A DNA stretch of 64,000 nt, taken from Hemerocallis citrina. Lineage: Eukaryota > Streptophyta > Magnoliopsida > Asparagales > Asphodelaceae. The notes beneath the pieces were generated by a model. The model ran no database searches. It saw only the letters and a list, made by a program, of their open reading frames with translations, and had not been told where the DNA came from. Of this stretch, positions 11,661 to 23,090 are shown piece after piece. The number at the start of each line of letters is the position of its first letter. Position 1 is the first letter of the stretch. The DNA is taken from contig CM030363.1 in NCBI GenBank assembly GCA_017893485.1, positions 176,733,744 through 176,797,743 on the forward strand, read 5' to 3'. The translations under genes were made by a program, and so were the position numbers.

Positions 11661-12105
11661 CAGAGCGCAGCTCCGTTTCCACCTTCGTAGGATGATCCGT
11701 CGACATAGATCTCCAAAATTGGTTCGTCTTTTCGGATTTCAGACGCTTCGGAAATTGTACATTCTGTGAGGAATTCTGTAAGGGCTTGCCCTTTGATGGT
11801 TATCCGAGATCAGTATCTAATGTCATGGTGGCTCGGCTCAATTGACCACTTGATCAATCGGCCGGAGATCTCCGTTTTTTTAAGACTATCTTAAGAGGTT
11901 GATCTTTAAGGACTTGGATATAGTGGACTTGAAGGTATAGTCAGAATTTTCGAGCGGCCATCACCAATGCATATTCGACATTTTCCATCCTGGTGTATCG
12001 AAGTTCGGCATCGTGCAGGACTTTGCTCACATAGTAGATGGGCTTTTGGACCCTGTCTTCCTCCCTGACTAGCACGTCGCTGAGTGCGTGTTTAAAGATG
12101 ATCTG
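11620..12105 (-). pseudogene. Ty3/gypsy (Tat-like) RNase H fragments
   Basis: On the minus strand, 12103 down to about 11947 encodes REEDRVQKPIYYVSKVL, then a segment containing AELRY and ALVMAARK, ended by a stop. This is the RNase H region that follows reverse transcriptase in Ty3/gypsy pol. Further on, at about 11710-11650, another frame gives EIYVDGSSYEGGNGAAL, which resembles the start of the additional archaeal-type RNase H known in the Tat lineage. Stops and frame changes separate the pieces, so it is dead. No reverse transcriptase or integrase is seen next to it; a LINE fragment abuts at about 12110. Confidence 0.75.
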
Positions 12106-12111
12106 GGAGTA

Positions 12112-12890
12112 TCAGGGGGGATAATGGTTAGTATCAACACCAGTAATTTGGACTAACACGATTGTTGGGTGGGCATCTTCACTGTTCCAGTAGTGGTTCA
12201 AAGGAGAGCGGACGGCTAGAAGGAAATGATTACGACAACTATGGACCAAACGATAGAATATGAGGAAAGATTTTTGAGACGGGTTAGTGGACATCAGGGA
12301 TAGATGGAGCTTGCCATGGGTGCTAGGCGGGGATTTCAATGTTCTCAGGCACGCGCATGAAAGGAACGGAGGGGTGGGCAATGGGCATGATATGAGAATA
12401 TTCAACCTGGTCATCTCTAAGCTCATGTTGATTAAGATATTCGTAAATAATCGCCGCTTTACATGGTCTAATCGACATCGATGCCCTACCCTGGCAAAGC
12501 TAGCCAGGATTCTTATCTCATTGGACTGGGAGACGCAATTCCCATGGGCTTTGGCACATTCGTGCATTCGCAATACTTCTAACCACGTTCCAATCATCAT
12601 CGACACGGGTGAAGAAGACAAATAGAACTGCAAAGTCCTTAGCTTTGAGAAAATGTGGCTAGTCCGTGGGGAATGCAATGAACTGGTCAAGACCATCTGG
12701 GAGGAAAACGGCTAATTGCACGGACCCAATGACAAGACTGATGAGGAAACTCTCCAAACTCAGAAAAGGGTTCAGAAGATGTAACAAGACCACAATCGAA
12801 AATGTGCTACAAAGGAAGGAGATGATACTACAAGAGAATTCAGAACTCAGCTCTTATGACCGAGACCTATTTGCCTTAACTGTTCGGGGG
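12112..12890 (+). pseudogene. L1-type LINE ORF2 fragment (endonuclease domain)
   Basis: The frame from 12287 reads PWVLGGDFNVLRHAHERNGG, then RRFTWSNR, LAKLARILISLDWE and HVPIIIDTGEE. This is the C-terminal half of the apurinic-like endonuclease of plant L1 LINEs, with the catalytic GDFN present. Just upstream a TATGGACCAAACGAT codes YGPND in a shifted frame. Downstream, another frame gives FEKMWLVRGECNELVKTIWEE, typical of the linker to reverse transcriptase. At least two frameshifts and several stops are present, and reverse transcriptase is absent. Confidence 0.8.
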
Positions 12891-12901
12891 TGGACGATCT
12901 C

Positions 12902-13207
12902 TCAGGGAGTGGTTGCGCCTCTGCTCTCGACCCTAAGATAGGTGAATGCCGTGGGTCGAATCCTGATTGGAGGGGGCAGCCCGCCCCTCGATTGGATGAG
13001 CTGGTACCGGAGGTCATCTATAAGCTGCTGATAATTGATGACGTACTGAAGGTCATCGGCAATTGAGCGTGAAGTGCTCGGACCAGGTTCTGACGAACCC
13101 TCAGCTCGCTTCCTTCGAAACCCATGTGTGTTCACGCGACTGCGAGAATGATGATTAGGGTCGGCATGACGTCCTATCGTGATTGCTTTCTTGGCTTTGG
13201 ATGCCAT
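12902..13207 (-). pseudogene. Ty3/gypsy gag N-terminus
   Basis: From an ATG at 13207-13205 the minus strand reads MASKAKKAITIGRHADPNHH, then a charged region with RSIADDLQYVINYQQLIDDL. It follows an LTR-like segment (13300-13730) in the same orientation at the distance expected for gag, and RNase H pieces lie further on. The frame ends at 12902 where LINE-derived sequence begins. The gag assignment rests on position and character, not on a conserved motif. Confidence 0.5.
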
Positions 13208-13316
13208 GAAAGGGGATGACTTTAGGGTGAGATCCGAGTCTTGAATCAAATCATTCTGTTTATTCCTACATACTGCGCTAATCTGATGATGTTGATTTAG
13301 TGGTGGGAGCAACAGA

Positions 13317-13730
13317 TGTGAGTTCTTATTATTTGTAGAGTGAGAGACAGATCTCAGACACATATCTAGATTTGAGATGGGAATTTTGTGAGGAGCATGA
13401 GAGGAGGTGTTGCTAGTAGCTGACCATCCCGAACACCTGAAAAGGGCCTAAAAACACCGGAAGGGATCTCGGTGACAGGTCCTCCGACGATCTAACCAGT
13501 CACTGGAAAAAGGTGGAGTTTGAGTTTGAGTGGAGAAAGTTTCATTACGTGCTGAAGGGGGATGGGGTCAGGCATTTAAAGGCAGAGAGAGGGAACCATG
13601 ACCCTAATGGGCCGGGTTGACCATTTTAGTGATTAACAGAAGGCCCATAGGGGCTACATGCCTAATCTGTAGGGGTTTGCGGACCTTGAGGGGATCAGAC
13701 GACTCAGGTAGAGCGGGATTTTTACCTACA
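13317..13730 (-). mobile_element. LTR of Tat-like element
   Basis: Read on the minus strand it begins TGTAGGTAAAAATCCC (13730), has a TTTAAA TATA-like box near 13575 and a CT-rich leader, and ends near 13317 before the gag start. A GC-rich 5' portion with 'CCCCTATGGGCC'-like blocks is typical of plant gypsy LTRs. The 3' boundary is approximate; no TSD was found. Confidence 0.5.
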
Positions 13731-14168
13731 TCAGTTACTCACTAAAATTACACAGTTCATGTCAATTAGATTTGAAATTCTAAAAGAAAGATAAAGCTGC
13801 AACTCTTCAATTTTCTGTGTTCCCAATTCTCATCTTCTTTTGAGTTTTATTTCTCATCTTCTTTAAAAAATATTTTCTAGCTTGAAAATTTAGGCAAGTG
13901 TCACTAGGGTCTAGTGGTCAACCGTTCGCTAGCATAAAATTCGAACTCTTGGCGGCCTGGGATCCTGGGACTCTGCCTGCACACCTTAGAGCGAATGATA
14001 ACACCTCTCGTGGTGATATTCCAAGCCGTTGACATGTTTTCGCAGATCAAGTGATGCCAATCGACGAATCGAGCAAAAATAAAAGAGAATAAGTTTAGTA
14101 TCCAGATTACAAGTTTGTTATCATTGTTCAAGTGATCAATATGGTGTGCATATTGTTGAGTATAACCT
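13731..14168 (-). mobile_element. Leader of Tekay-like element with SINE-like tRNA module
   Basis: Internal sequence lies directly downstream, in minus orientation, of the primer-binding site at 14169. On the plus strand at 13905-13950 is a tRNA-like stretch with GGTCTAGTGGTCAACC (box-A-like) and ATTCGAACTC (box-B-like), 30 bp apart. It is not a full tRNA and is likely a SINE remnant. The 162-residue frame over this area is chance. Confidence 0.45.
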
Positions 14169-14186
14169 GGCTCTAATACTACTAAA
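14169..14186 (-). other. Primer-binding site (initiator tRNA-Met type)
   Basis: On the minus strand the sequence TAGTATTAGAGCC matches the plant retrotransposon primer-binding site TGGTATCAGAGCC at 11 of 13 positions. It sits a few bases inside the terminus GGGGCGTGAC of the minus-strand LTR. This identifies 14190 onward as a 5' LTR and fixes the element's orientation. Confidence 0.7.
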
Positions 14187-14561
14187 AAACCGTCACGCCC
14201 CACCTCCCAAAATACGGGAACGCAACGAAATCCCAGTGAATGATATACATGATTCATAAGCTGTATGATTATACTCAGCAATAAAATCATGATTTCAACA
14301 ACACATGAAATAAAACAATCACATAAATAAGAGATAAACTTAAGTAATTTATATAATAACCTACATCTGGGAATATAAAACTTTGGGTCCACCGTTCAGA
14401 TATACAATGCATGAAATAATAACAATAATAACTGGGAGATAAAGCGTGAAACAAGATAACGTAATGCAGGCTAAGTATGAATTCATCCTCTAAAAAATTT
14501 GATCACCAAGCCCTTCTATAGGTTCCCCTTCCGTACTTGCAAACTCAACATCGAGGAGGGG

Positions 14562-15369
14562 TGTAATATCCCAGAATAATTTTGTACAACTATATTTTTG
14601 CTAATGGATTTTTGCCTTATAAATAGTGCATGTTTTATTAGCCCAACCCAATTTGCAATCTTTACTATAAACTCATTCATGAACATATACACTAGACTAA
14701 TATACATGAATATATATACTAGTACATACTATACTACTACTAAATAAGACTACTAAGCCTACAATTTTTGACTTAAGACTACAAAGCCTACAATTTTTGA
14801 CTAAGCAATTTTGACACTTGCCTTATTTAGTAGGCTTATGTGTTAGCCATAAGGATTAGGGTTATCATTAACATGGTGACTAAGCAACCCTAGGAGTTTC
14901 TACACACCCCCCACACCCCTAGCCACTCCTTGGTGGCCGGCCAACCTTCCCCCTCACTCCCTCTATATATATGTGTGTGCATATGTGTGAGGATAGGAAG
15001 AAAACCCTAACATACTAGTACTAGTTCATACTACTACTCCATACTCTCTTCTATCCTACTTCATTTCATACTACTCTTCACTCCTTTGGTTACCAAGCAA
15101 AAGATACCAAGCTAGCTAGGAGGAGAAGGCTAAACAAGGGCGGTGCTGTTTTCTCCTAATTAAGGTGGGTAATCTTCCTCCTTTGTATGTTCCTTTAATT
15201 ATTTATATTTGATTGTTAGTTTGTTGTTTGTATTTAAATAATTGTGTAGTAGCAAAAGAAATTGGTAGCAGAATAAATTGTTGATAAAATCTGTGTTGTG
15301 TACTCATTTGAAGTAAAAGATTCTGGTTGGAGTCATGAGTTTCCAGTATAGGAAAGTCGGGGCGCTATA
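14562..15369 (+). mobile_element. Short solo LTR with imperfect TSD
   Basis: It begins TGTAATATCCC and ends AGTCGGGGCGCTATA, and is flanked by AGGGG (14557-14561) and AGGGA (15370-15374). It has a TATATATATG box near 14965, a leader ending AAGGTGGGTAATC, and a 3' end (AAGTAAAAGATTCTGG...) matching the LTR ending at 20678. At 808 bp it is an internally shortened relative of the multi-kilobase LTRs. Removing it rejoins D1 sequence. Confidence 0.6.
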
Positions 15370-15849
15370 AGGGAGAGGGGGGGGGTTAAAGTAAACTACG
15401 GACGACAAGCAGTAACAAGCAGTAAAACATATTACAGAATAAAGCATGGAAAAACAAAACGAATATCAGGATGATATGATCATGTACAATACAAGAGGAT
15501 GGTAAGATGCAATCCTAACTGTGGCGTATAATCAATCAGTATGCAATGATCAATAAAAATAGGCGGTGACATGATCAATAATCGATAATCAATAGTCGAT
15601 AAACAATAGTTAATAATCAATAATGCAATGATCGATACATAGTAGCTGATAATCAATGATGCAAGTGTCGATGCTCAGTGTCAATCTTAAGTCTATCAGT
15701 CTTTTATTAACCTATATAATGCACACAATCCTGTGTCTCATTCCACAAGTTCATGTGCATAATAATCAGGTGAATGTTTGGACTTAAGTGGTGAAGTTAC
15801 AGGATCATGTACTTGGGTCTTCCAATAACAATAAACAATAATCAATAAA

Positions 15850-17369
15850 TAGTTGGTGTATGCCCTAGAGGCCAATTGCGTTTTGACATTACTAGTTTAC
15901 ATTGTATCATGATATTTATTTCATATATGAGGTATTTTATTTATAGTATTGTTTATTGTAATTAAAAGAACATAATAAAGTTCTTAGAATAGTAGGTTCA
16001 ATACCATGGGATATCAAGTGCATGACTTGATTGTGAGATACTATTGGTTATCATCAAAATACTATTCTTAAATGTCCCTAGTCAAGTACTATTATGAATT
16101 AGGACAACAATAATACATAAAGACTAGTATGTGCGTAGATTGATGACCATATCTCACGGGTCATGGATACGAGATATCAAGTCTTTACATGGGTACATAT
16201 TAGAGTAATAATGTACTAGACTGACCCACCATGAGAATGCTACATGGATCGTTACGTGAGAGTCATAAGCGGTTCTCACAGTGACCATGGTATATGCAGT
16301 CCTTTGACTTGAAGTCACTATGGTTCCCTACATGAGAAGTTATATGTTTTAATATCGTTAAACATTGCCTATAATAAAGAGATTATAAAGTCGACTATTG
16401 GATATACTACAAATCATGCGGAGGGATGTGAGTGACTTAGATAGGATTTGTCCCTCTTACATAACAGGAGTGATATCTATGGGTCCCTTAATTAAGTGAG
16501 ACTACAAAATGCATGGCTATGCTCAAATGAGTCAACATGAGATATTGAGATCATTTGTTTTAGTAAGTATACTTAGACATCAAGAAACCAAAGATTGAAC
16601 TATATAAGGGTGACGCACTCTATGCCTTATGGTCAATTAAGATATCTGGACAAAAATACTAGACTACATGGTAACTTTGGTCACGGATAGGTTATGTCTA
16701 ATCACTGACATTCCGTTACTTGAGTAGCAGTAATGTATTGCTAGATACTGCTCACTATTTGCAATACTAGAATATGATTTTTAGTATTACTGTCAACGTA
16801 ACGAGAACCTATAGGGTCACACACTTAGAATGAATCGAAATTGGGATTTAAATTCATGAGATGAATTTAATTGGGGATCCAAGTATGACTTGAACTCCTG
16901 AGATTGGTTGGAAATTTAATTAGACTAAATCAGCTGACTAAAGTTCAAAGGTCCACACACGAATCTGAACCAGGTCAGATTGTGAGTCCAACCGCCTCAT
17001 TACTCTCTTAGGGTTGATTTTCTGCAGCTATATATATAATACGTATCTGTGGAAAAGAGTCACATGAGAAAACCCTAGCCGCCACAGAAATTGTGTGAGA
17101 GAGAGAGATCGTGAGGAATATCCCCTTCCGGCAGTTAGCACCGCGGCATGAGGGAATACTTGATTTGATTCGTTCGTGTGGATACCGTAGAGGCACATCA
17201 ATATTGCATTGTTGTGATCGACGTTCATTGGAGACATCAGATCCATCTTTTCAAGGTATAACTCCTAAACACGATTTATGGTTTTCGCATGGATCCATGA
17301 CTAGGTTTCGATATTTCTTTGTAATTTTTCCGCTGTGTATTTGATCTGAGACTACTATCAAAACCTAAC
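15850..17369 (+). mobile_element. Copia-like solo LTR
   Basis: The 5' part reads TTGGTGTATGCCCTAGAGGC, a beginning I recognise from plant Ty1/copia LTRs. It ends ATCAAAACCTAAC. The flanks are ATAAA at 15845-15849 and 17370-17374. A TATA box (CTATATATATAA, 17029) precedes a leader with AAAACCCTAGCCGCC. The predicted termini TA..AC are decayed from TG..CA. The 77-residue frame at 17111 is leader sequence, not a gene. Confidence 0.65.
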
Positions 17370-18349
17370 ATAAACAATACACGATAATTTGGATATTGTA
17401 GGCAGTAATCCACAAACAATCGCTGAAAAATAAACAATAAACCATGACCGATAACAATGACTGATACAGAGAACACGGACTCCTTTCCGAGTACAGTCTC
17501 CTACAATGTCCACTACTAAGTTGTACTCTTATTATCCTGATTTGTTATTCTTTTACTATGATGAATATGCAACCAATAAGAACGAGGTATCAAAATCAAG
17601 AAGGTATCGAGAGAGTATCAAAAGCTATGCAATGCAGGATATGGAGTTGATCTATCGATCTAATGTATTAGTTCAATTCATTAACTACGAATACTAACAT
17701 GTTATATTTAAGAACATAAAGATGCGATTCTGGACCGCAATAAGTTACTGTAAAAAAATTCACTTTTCCGCTGCTAGGAGAAAGCAAATTAAATTATGTT
17801 TGGGGAAGTAGACTCCCTTCCAATTCCAATGCCTATTCATATGATACATTCTAAAGATAGTAGCTAGGTCTAAGACTTTGATATTTATAGGTACAATGTT
17901 CATGTAGCAGTATAAGGTCGACTTCTAATGTTAATAACTCTACTGTAAAATCATTGATAAATCCTCAAGAATTCATAATTAAATTTCTAACAGTGTCTAT
18001 TAACATTCAGGTTTGTCTCAGATCATAATTCCATCAATAGATTGTTATTTGAAGTCGTTTACGGGACGATGAATCTCAAACAGGAAGTTTGGAAAATCAG
18101 ACATAACAACACTAAAAATTGAATAACTCGTAATTTACTAGTCGGTTTACGAAACTGTAAAACAATCTAGAATCTAAAATCAGAGGGCTACAACATAATT
18201 CTATAAAATCCTAATTTTGGGTACATGGACTGAGCTTAATCCTCCGCACGAAATTGGGCAGGTAAAAAGGCAGCAATCTCCATTTCTTGTTTTATGGTCA
18301 CGATTCACTAAAATATGTTTTTATACTCAGAAATGCAATTGTATTCATT

Positions 18350-18464
18350 ATTAATTAGATTGAACCTCTACAGTTAACATGATAGAAAATTATCTTCTAC
18401 AATATCAAAACTACGGATTTAATTACATTATCGCATTGTAACTTAATCAAAATAAAGCATGAAT

Positions 18465-18522
<58 letters not shown>

Positions 18523-18716
18523 ACTATTTTTAAAAAAGGGATATTTTAGCAAATGCCCCCGTTCAAAAGATGGAAACTAGCATATATCCCCACTTATATA
18601 TATATTGATTCATGCTTTATTTTGATTAAGTTACAATGCGATAATGTAATTAAATCCGTAGTTTTGATATTGTAGAAGATAATTTTCTATCATGTTAACT
18701 GTAGAGGTTCAATCTA

Positions 18717-18722
<6 letters not shown>
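18350..18722. repeat. Near-perfect ~125-bp inverted repeat with TA tracts
   Basis: The left arm (18350-18475, ATTAATTAGATTGAACCTCT...AAGCATGAATCAATAT) recurs as an exact reverse complement at 18600-18722. The loop of about 120 bp holds a TA run (18467-18520) and the phrase GGGATATTTTAGCAAATGCC. A second TA run (18719-18789) follows the right arm. I found no mismatch between the arms by eye. Such a transcript would fold into a long hairpin. Confidence 0.9.

Positions 18723-18789
<67 letters not shown>
18719..18789. repeat. (AT)n microsatellite
   Basis: An uninterrupted AT run of about 71 bp beside the right arm of the fold-back. The isoleucine-tyrosine frame across it is an artefact. Confidence 0.95.
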
Positions 18790-18791
<2 letters not shown>

Positions 18792-20079
18792 ACATATACA
18801 TTTATAAGTCATGTTCGTACAGTGTATGCAATGACTATGCTGTTTGATGATCTTTCTATGGGCACTGAATCGACGGGAGTCAAATAAAATGGTTTGAAAT
18901 TTGATAATACGATGGGTCCAACAATGAGAACTAATTCTATGAACATGCACAATAACAAAACGATAAACAAATTCAAGTAGCTACTTGCGAAAGTTCAAAG
19001 AAGTGCTTGCATGAAGATGGACAATAAATGAAGTTCACGATAAGATAACCAATTACAAAGAGCTACTTGCACGAATTCAAAAAAAATGCTTGCATGAGCT
19101 TGGACAATAACTAGAGTTTACGAAACGATAATCAAATTCAAGAAGCTACTTGCGATAGTTCAAAGGAGTATTTGCCTTTATTCGAGAGTGACGAAACACC
19201 ATGGGGAGAAGATGGAGCGGTAATGGTTACGACGGTGGCACACGGCAGCAACGATGATAGCGAGACACAATAACAGTGACTATGGCAACGAATAGGGTAG
19301 CAACAACAAACATGGTAGTAATAGCTAGCAAGGCAACAACATTGACGGCGAATAACGGTGATGATAACACCGCAACAGCAAGCACGATGGCGACAGCGAG
19401 GAGACAAGATAGGGTGTTGGCTGTTCGGTGGGTGGAACAGATCAGAAGGTGTGGAAAGTTGGTTGTCGGTGTAGGGACAACAAGGCAGGACTCAGGTTGC
19501 AAGGAGTTGCTGTCGGGTGAAGGCGAAGGGTTGCCGATGGAGTTTTGGGTTAATGATACTGCTGTTTGGAGATGGAGTCACTGTCGAGAAGGGAAATATG
19601 GTGTTTAGGGTGGTCGGGTATTGTAGTTCAAGGCCAATGGATGTGAAGGGGCAGTACGACAGCAACAACAACAATGGTTAATGGGGTAGGCATTGTGTGC
19701 GAGTTAAGGAGTTGAGGAGAAAGTGATGAAGGAGAGGCTCAGGATGATGAGGCAGTGGGTTTGGTGGTGGTGGCTTGGGAATAAGACAACAAGGTGGAAG
19801 GAGGTCGAGTTCGGGTAGTTGTGGGATGAAGGAGGAGGAGAGGGAGGAAAGGTGGTGGCTGTTTGTAGCAAGGTCGAGGGGAAGGAAGTATGTTGCTTGG
19901 GATGGGTTTGGAGAGTTGGGTGCTTGGGTTGGAAAAGAAGGCATGAGGAAGAAGAAGGCAGTAATTTGAAAAGGTGGTTAGGAGGTGACCAAGGATTGGA
20001 TTAGTGGGTTAGTTAGGATTTAAGACCAAAAGGTTTGGACCATGGTTCAGAGCGGAGAATGAATGCAGGTACTGCAACC

Positions 20080-20678
20080 TTACTAGTCACCAGATAAATG
20101 CCTAAACCGTAGTATTTTACATGAATAGGGTTTCATAGCGAGATATTAAACCCTGTAATGAGAAGAAACACTACTAGCTTGCATTCAAAAACTATGCTGT
20201 ATGAGTGGCATATCGTTTCAAACAAGCGTGCATTAGAAGAGCATATTTAAATTGTGCATGTTAGCATAGTAAAAATATGATTAACACTCGAGTAAATTAG
20301 TTCCACACTCACTCATAGATATTGTATAATTGATTATTTTTCATTTACATTTAACATATAAATTGATTCGAGTTTTTCTTCTGTTATGTTGTGTTTTGGG
20401 AGTTAGTTGAAGTTGTTGGGAATTTTACCGTCGGCCTCACAAGCTGAAGATTCCACAGATTGTGATTTTGCAGGTAATAGCGCAAGAGGTGTTAGCATAA
20501 AAAGGTGGCATCTTAAGCCCGTCATCTTATCAATCCAAATAGTTTGGACTTGTAGCATAATTTCTTCATTTTCCTGTATTATATTATATTATATTTATGT
20601 ACTCAATTGAAGTAAAAGATTCTGGGTGTGTCACGATTTTTCAGTGTATGAAATTCGGATGAAATTCGGGGTGTTACA
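20080..20678 (+). mobile_element. 3' end of a plus-strand LTR
   Basis: It ends GAAATTCGGGGTGTTACA at 20678. It shares the AAGTAAAAGATTCTGG(T/G) passage with the short solo LTR and has an intron-like TTTTGCAG|GTAATAG at about 20470. It borders Tat-like gag-pol remnants to the right. The 5' part is lost or hidden behind D1. Confidence 0.5.
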
Positions 20679-21890
20679 AGGGTAGTTGTGGGAGCAGCTC
20701 TAGCTGGACTCCGAACTTGCTTTTTGAGAGTTATGGAGTGAGGGAATTGTTGGTGTAGCTCGGAAGAGGAGCTGATTGACGTACTCATTGTTTGCATTGG
20801 GAGAGTAGTACAAGAACTTTCGAAAAAGAATGCTAAGTTTTATTGAAAAAGAAATACGAGAGGTTGCCTTTTAAGGCTGGCATTTATTACATGCAATGAT
20901 TGTTGCAAAAGTCGACCATATTGGAAATCTAGAGTCTAGTCAGGGCGTTAAGCACCCTTGTTGAAATTCCTTAAATGATCTCTTGATACCTCCTTGCCCC
21001 GGGTCTTCAAGTTGGTAAGTTGTTGGGCATACAATTTTAGAGACCTTATACCAATTAATCCTCGAACGTCTTGGGGGAGAGCTTTGCTTACCCGGAAACA
21101 CTTGGTCTAGTCTTTTTTGGAGAAGGGGATCTAGTTAACTTGACTCCTCTCTTGGGAGAGCTCTAATGCTTCAAGTGGGAGGACTGAGCCCCCCCACTAC
21201 AGTTGTGTAGCACATCTGAGCCACTTCTTGACTGCCCTTAGCTTCTTTTACCCCAACTTGTGTGGGGAACTTCATCTTCATGTGGAATGTTGAGGCTACG
21301 ACATAACGAGCTGCTAGTTCGAGACAGCCGATGATGGCATAGTAGTCTGCATTCACGTTGATGACCATGAAGCCCATGAACTCGGTTAGGGCATTTAAGG
21401 CTTTTCCCACGGTCACATAGAAGGTGACTATCCTTTCAATTTAGACCGAAGCCCCTAGAGAACCTGTGGAGAGTGTACCCGGCTAGACTGAGACGACCAC
21501 CGAAGAACTTGAGGCCTTCAAAAGTTTTTAGGAGGAAGATGTTGACAGAGCTGCCATTATTTACTAGGATGCGGCATACCTAATGGTTGACTATGCAGAT
21601 GGTGATTACAAAATGCATCATAATGGGGCGTTGAAACACCCTCTAGGTCCTTGTCTGAGAATGTCTCTGAGATTCTTAAGCTTTTGGAGGGAGGGAAGTT
21701 GTGTACTGAGTTCACTTCTCGAATAAAGGTCTTTCGAGAGGAGTTTGATTCTTCACCCATAGGCTCTCTGTGGATGGAATGGAAGATGGCTCTATGGTTT
21801 AAGTCTTGGGACTCGAGTTCCTTTTCTAGCTTCTTGTTGTCCCCTCCAGCCGAGGGAGCCTCATCCATGCCCTTCTAAACAAACTTAGAG
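20679..21890 (-). pseudogene. Tat-like Ty3/gypsy protease and linker remnant
   Basis: The minus-strand frame 21416-21171 contains YYAIIGCLELAARYVVAST, FHMKMKFPTQVGV and VAQMCY. This corresponds to the conserved run after the protease active site in plant Tat/Ogre polyproteins (family pattern AYNAILGRP...STYHLKMKFPT). Upstream on the same strand, about 21590-21550, another frame reads RILVNNGSSVNIF, the active-site region, where family members have LVD(T/N)GSS. Toward 21000, FRVSKALPQDVRG resembles the linker before reverse transcriptase. Multiple stops and frame changes mean it is dead. Confidence 0.75.
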
Positions 21891-23090
21891 AGGTACCCTC
21901 GACAGATAAGGGCCTCTATTTCTTTCTTGAGAGCTCCATAATAATCTGTGCCATGCCATGATCTCTGTGGAAATGGTACTACTTGTCCTTGTTCCTTCTC
22001 TTCCCAAGAGTTTTCATCTTAGAAGGAAGGCAGATTAGCCCTTCTCTGTAAACCTCCATGAGGAATGCCGATTTCTTAACAATGAGAGGGGTGAACTTCA
22101 AGAAGCGAGGAGGAGGGCAGCATTGACCAATGATGTCCTTCTGGGACTTCTTGGATCCCTCTTCGATTGGACTCTTCTATTTATTCCCTGAGGAGGGTTC
22201 CTCTCGGTCCTGAGGATGGAGGGCTTCTTTGGCTCAGATATACTTCTCACTCCTCAGTAGGAGTTCGAAGAAGTCCTGAGGAGGCTTCTTGGGGAAAGAT
22301 GCCTTGAGATCGGTGTGCCTTACATTGTGCCTGAATGCGGCAGCAACTATTGTTGAGTCGAGGGAGGCGATGCACAGGGACTCGGCTGTGAAGCGTTAGA
22401 CAAAGTCCCTTAGTCGTTCACTTTCCCTTTCCTTCAAGTATTTATCTTTTTGGTTCGGCGACTGCTTACGAAGTGGGTGAGGAAGTGCTCCTCAAGTTGA
22501 TCGATGGAGAAAATAGAGCATGGAGAGAGGTGAGAGTACCACTCTCTTGCTGACCCCTTCATGGTTCTTGGGAACGTACAGATGAGTGCATTTGAGGATT
22601 GGATCATCGTGGGAGTTTTAGAATTCTCGATGTGATCAACTAGGTAGAATTCATCGTTGTAGAACTCGAAGTGTGACGGCTTGAAAGTCTATGGGATGTA
22701 AGCTTCCATGATTTACTTGAAGAAGGGAGGTCGGCTAGGGCGAAAGATTTTATCTTGATGACCCTCCTCTTGGTTGATCCTTGCAAGGTGGTTCTCCACC
22801 TCTTGGAGGCGACAGAGGATGGGGTATTCACGTCCCACGGATCGGGTCGACCCGTGAGACTCTTCTTCATGTACTGCTTTAGGATGGCGTCAGCTGGCTT
22901 GGCAAGCCCTGTTCGGGACGACCCAAAGGGCTTCGAGGATATGATCTTGGAAGTTATGCAATTCAGCCTTGGCGATAGGAACTTCTTCTTCCTTGTTTTA
23001 TTTAGGAGTGGGGCGACTGATAGGAGTCAGGCTCCTTTTGCTCTTTCGCCTTAAGGTGAAGGCAACCGTTTGGACTGCAGTCATTTAGGG
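21891..23090 (-). pseudogene. Tat-like Ty3/gypsy gag remnant
   Basis: Minus-strand translation around 22420-22240 gives RFTAESLCIASLDSTIVAAAF, then RHNVRHTDLKASFPKKPPQDF and ELLLRSEKY. This is the pattern of the retrotransposon gag core domain. The order (gag at higher coordinates than protease) fits minus orientation. The reading is broken by stops, and solo LTR C (23096) separates it from the gag N-terminus at 27055-27447. Confidence 0.7.

Larger units (their letters stand above)
14190..20080 (-). mobile_element. Tekay-like LTR 'D1' with nested insertions
   Basis: Read on the minus strand this LTR ends ...GGGAGGTGGGGCGTGACGG at 14190, followed by the tRNA-Met primer site. It is split by a short solo LTR (14562-15369), a Copia-like LTR (15850-17369) and a fold-back (18350-18722). 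The pieces line up with D2 and D3 (58.5-61.9 kb): GTCCACTACTAAGTTGTACTC near 17505 matches GTCCATTATTAAGTCGTACCC near 61767, and the GCAAGTAGCTACTTG area near 18980 matches a stretch near 59430. A CT-rich leader lies at 19140-19990 (minus strand). The 5' end near 20080 is approximate. Chromovirus Tekay is an inference from LTR size, termini and primer type. Confidence 0.6.

Noticed and set aside
13904..14392. 162-residue minus-strand frame as a gene
   Set aside because: It runs across a primer-binding site, the LTR border and a SINE-like remnant.
19138..20004. Cluster of frames on both strands around 19.1-20.0 kb as genes
   Set aside because: Low-complexity leader sequence of LTR D1; frames exist on both strands with no domain and equivalent positions in D2 are not conserved as protein.
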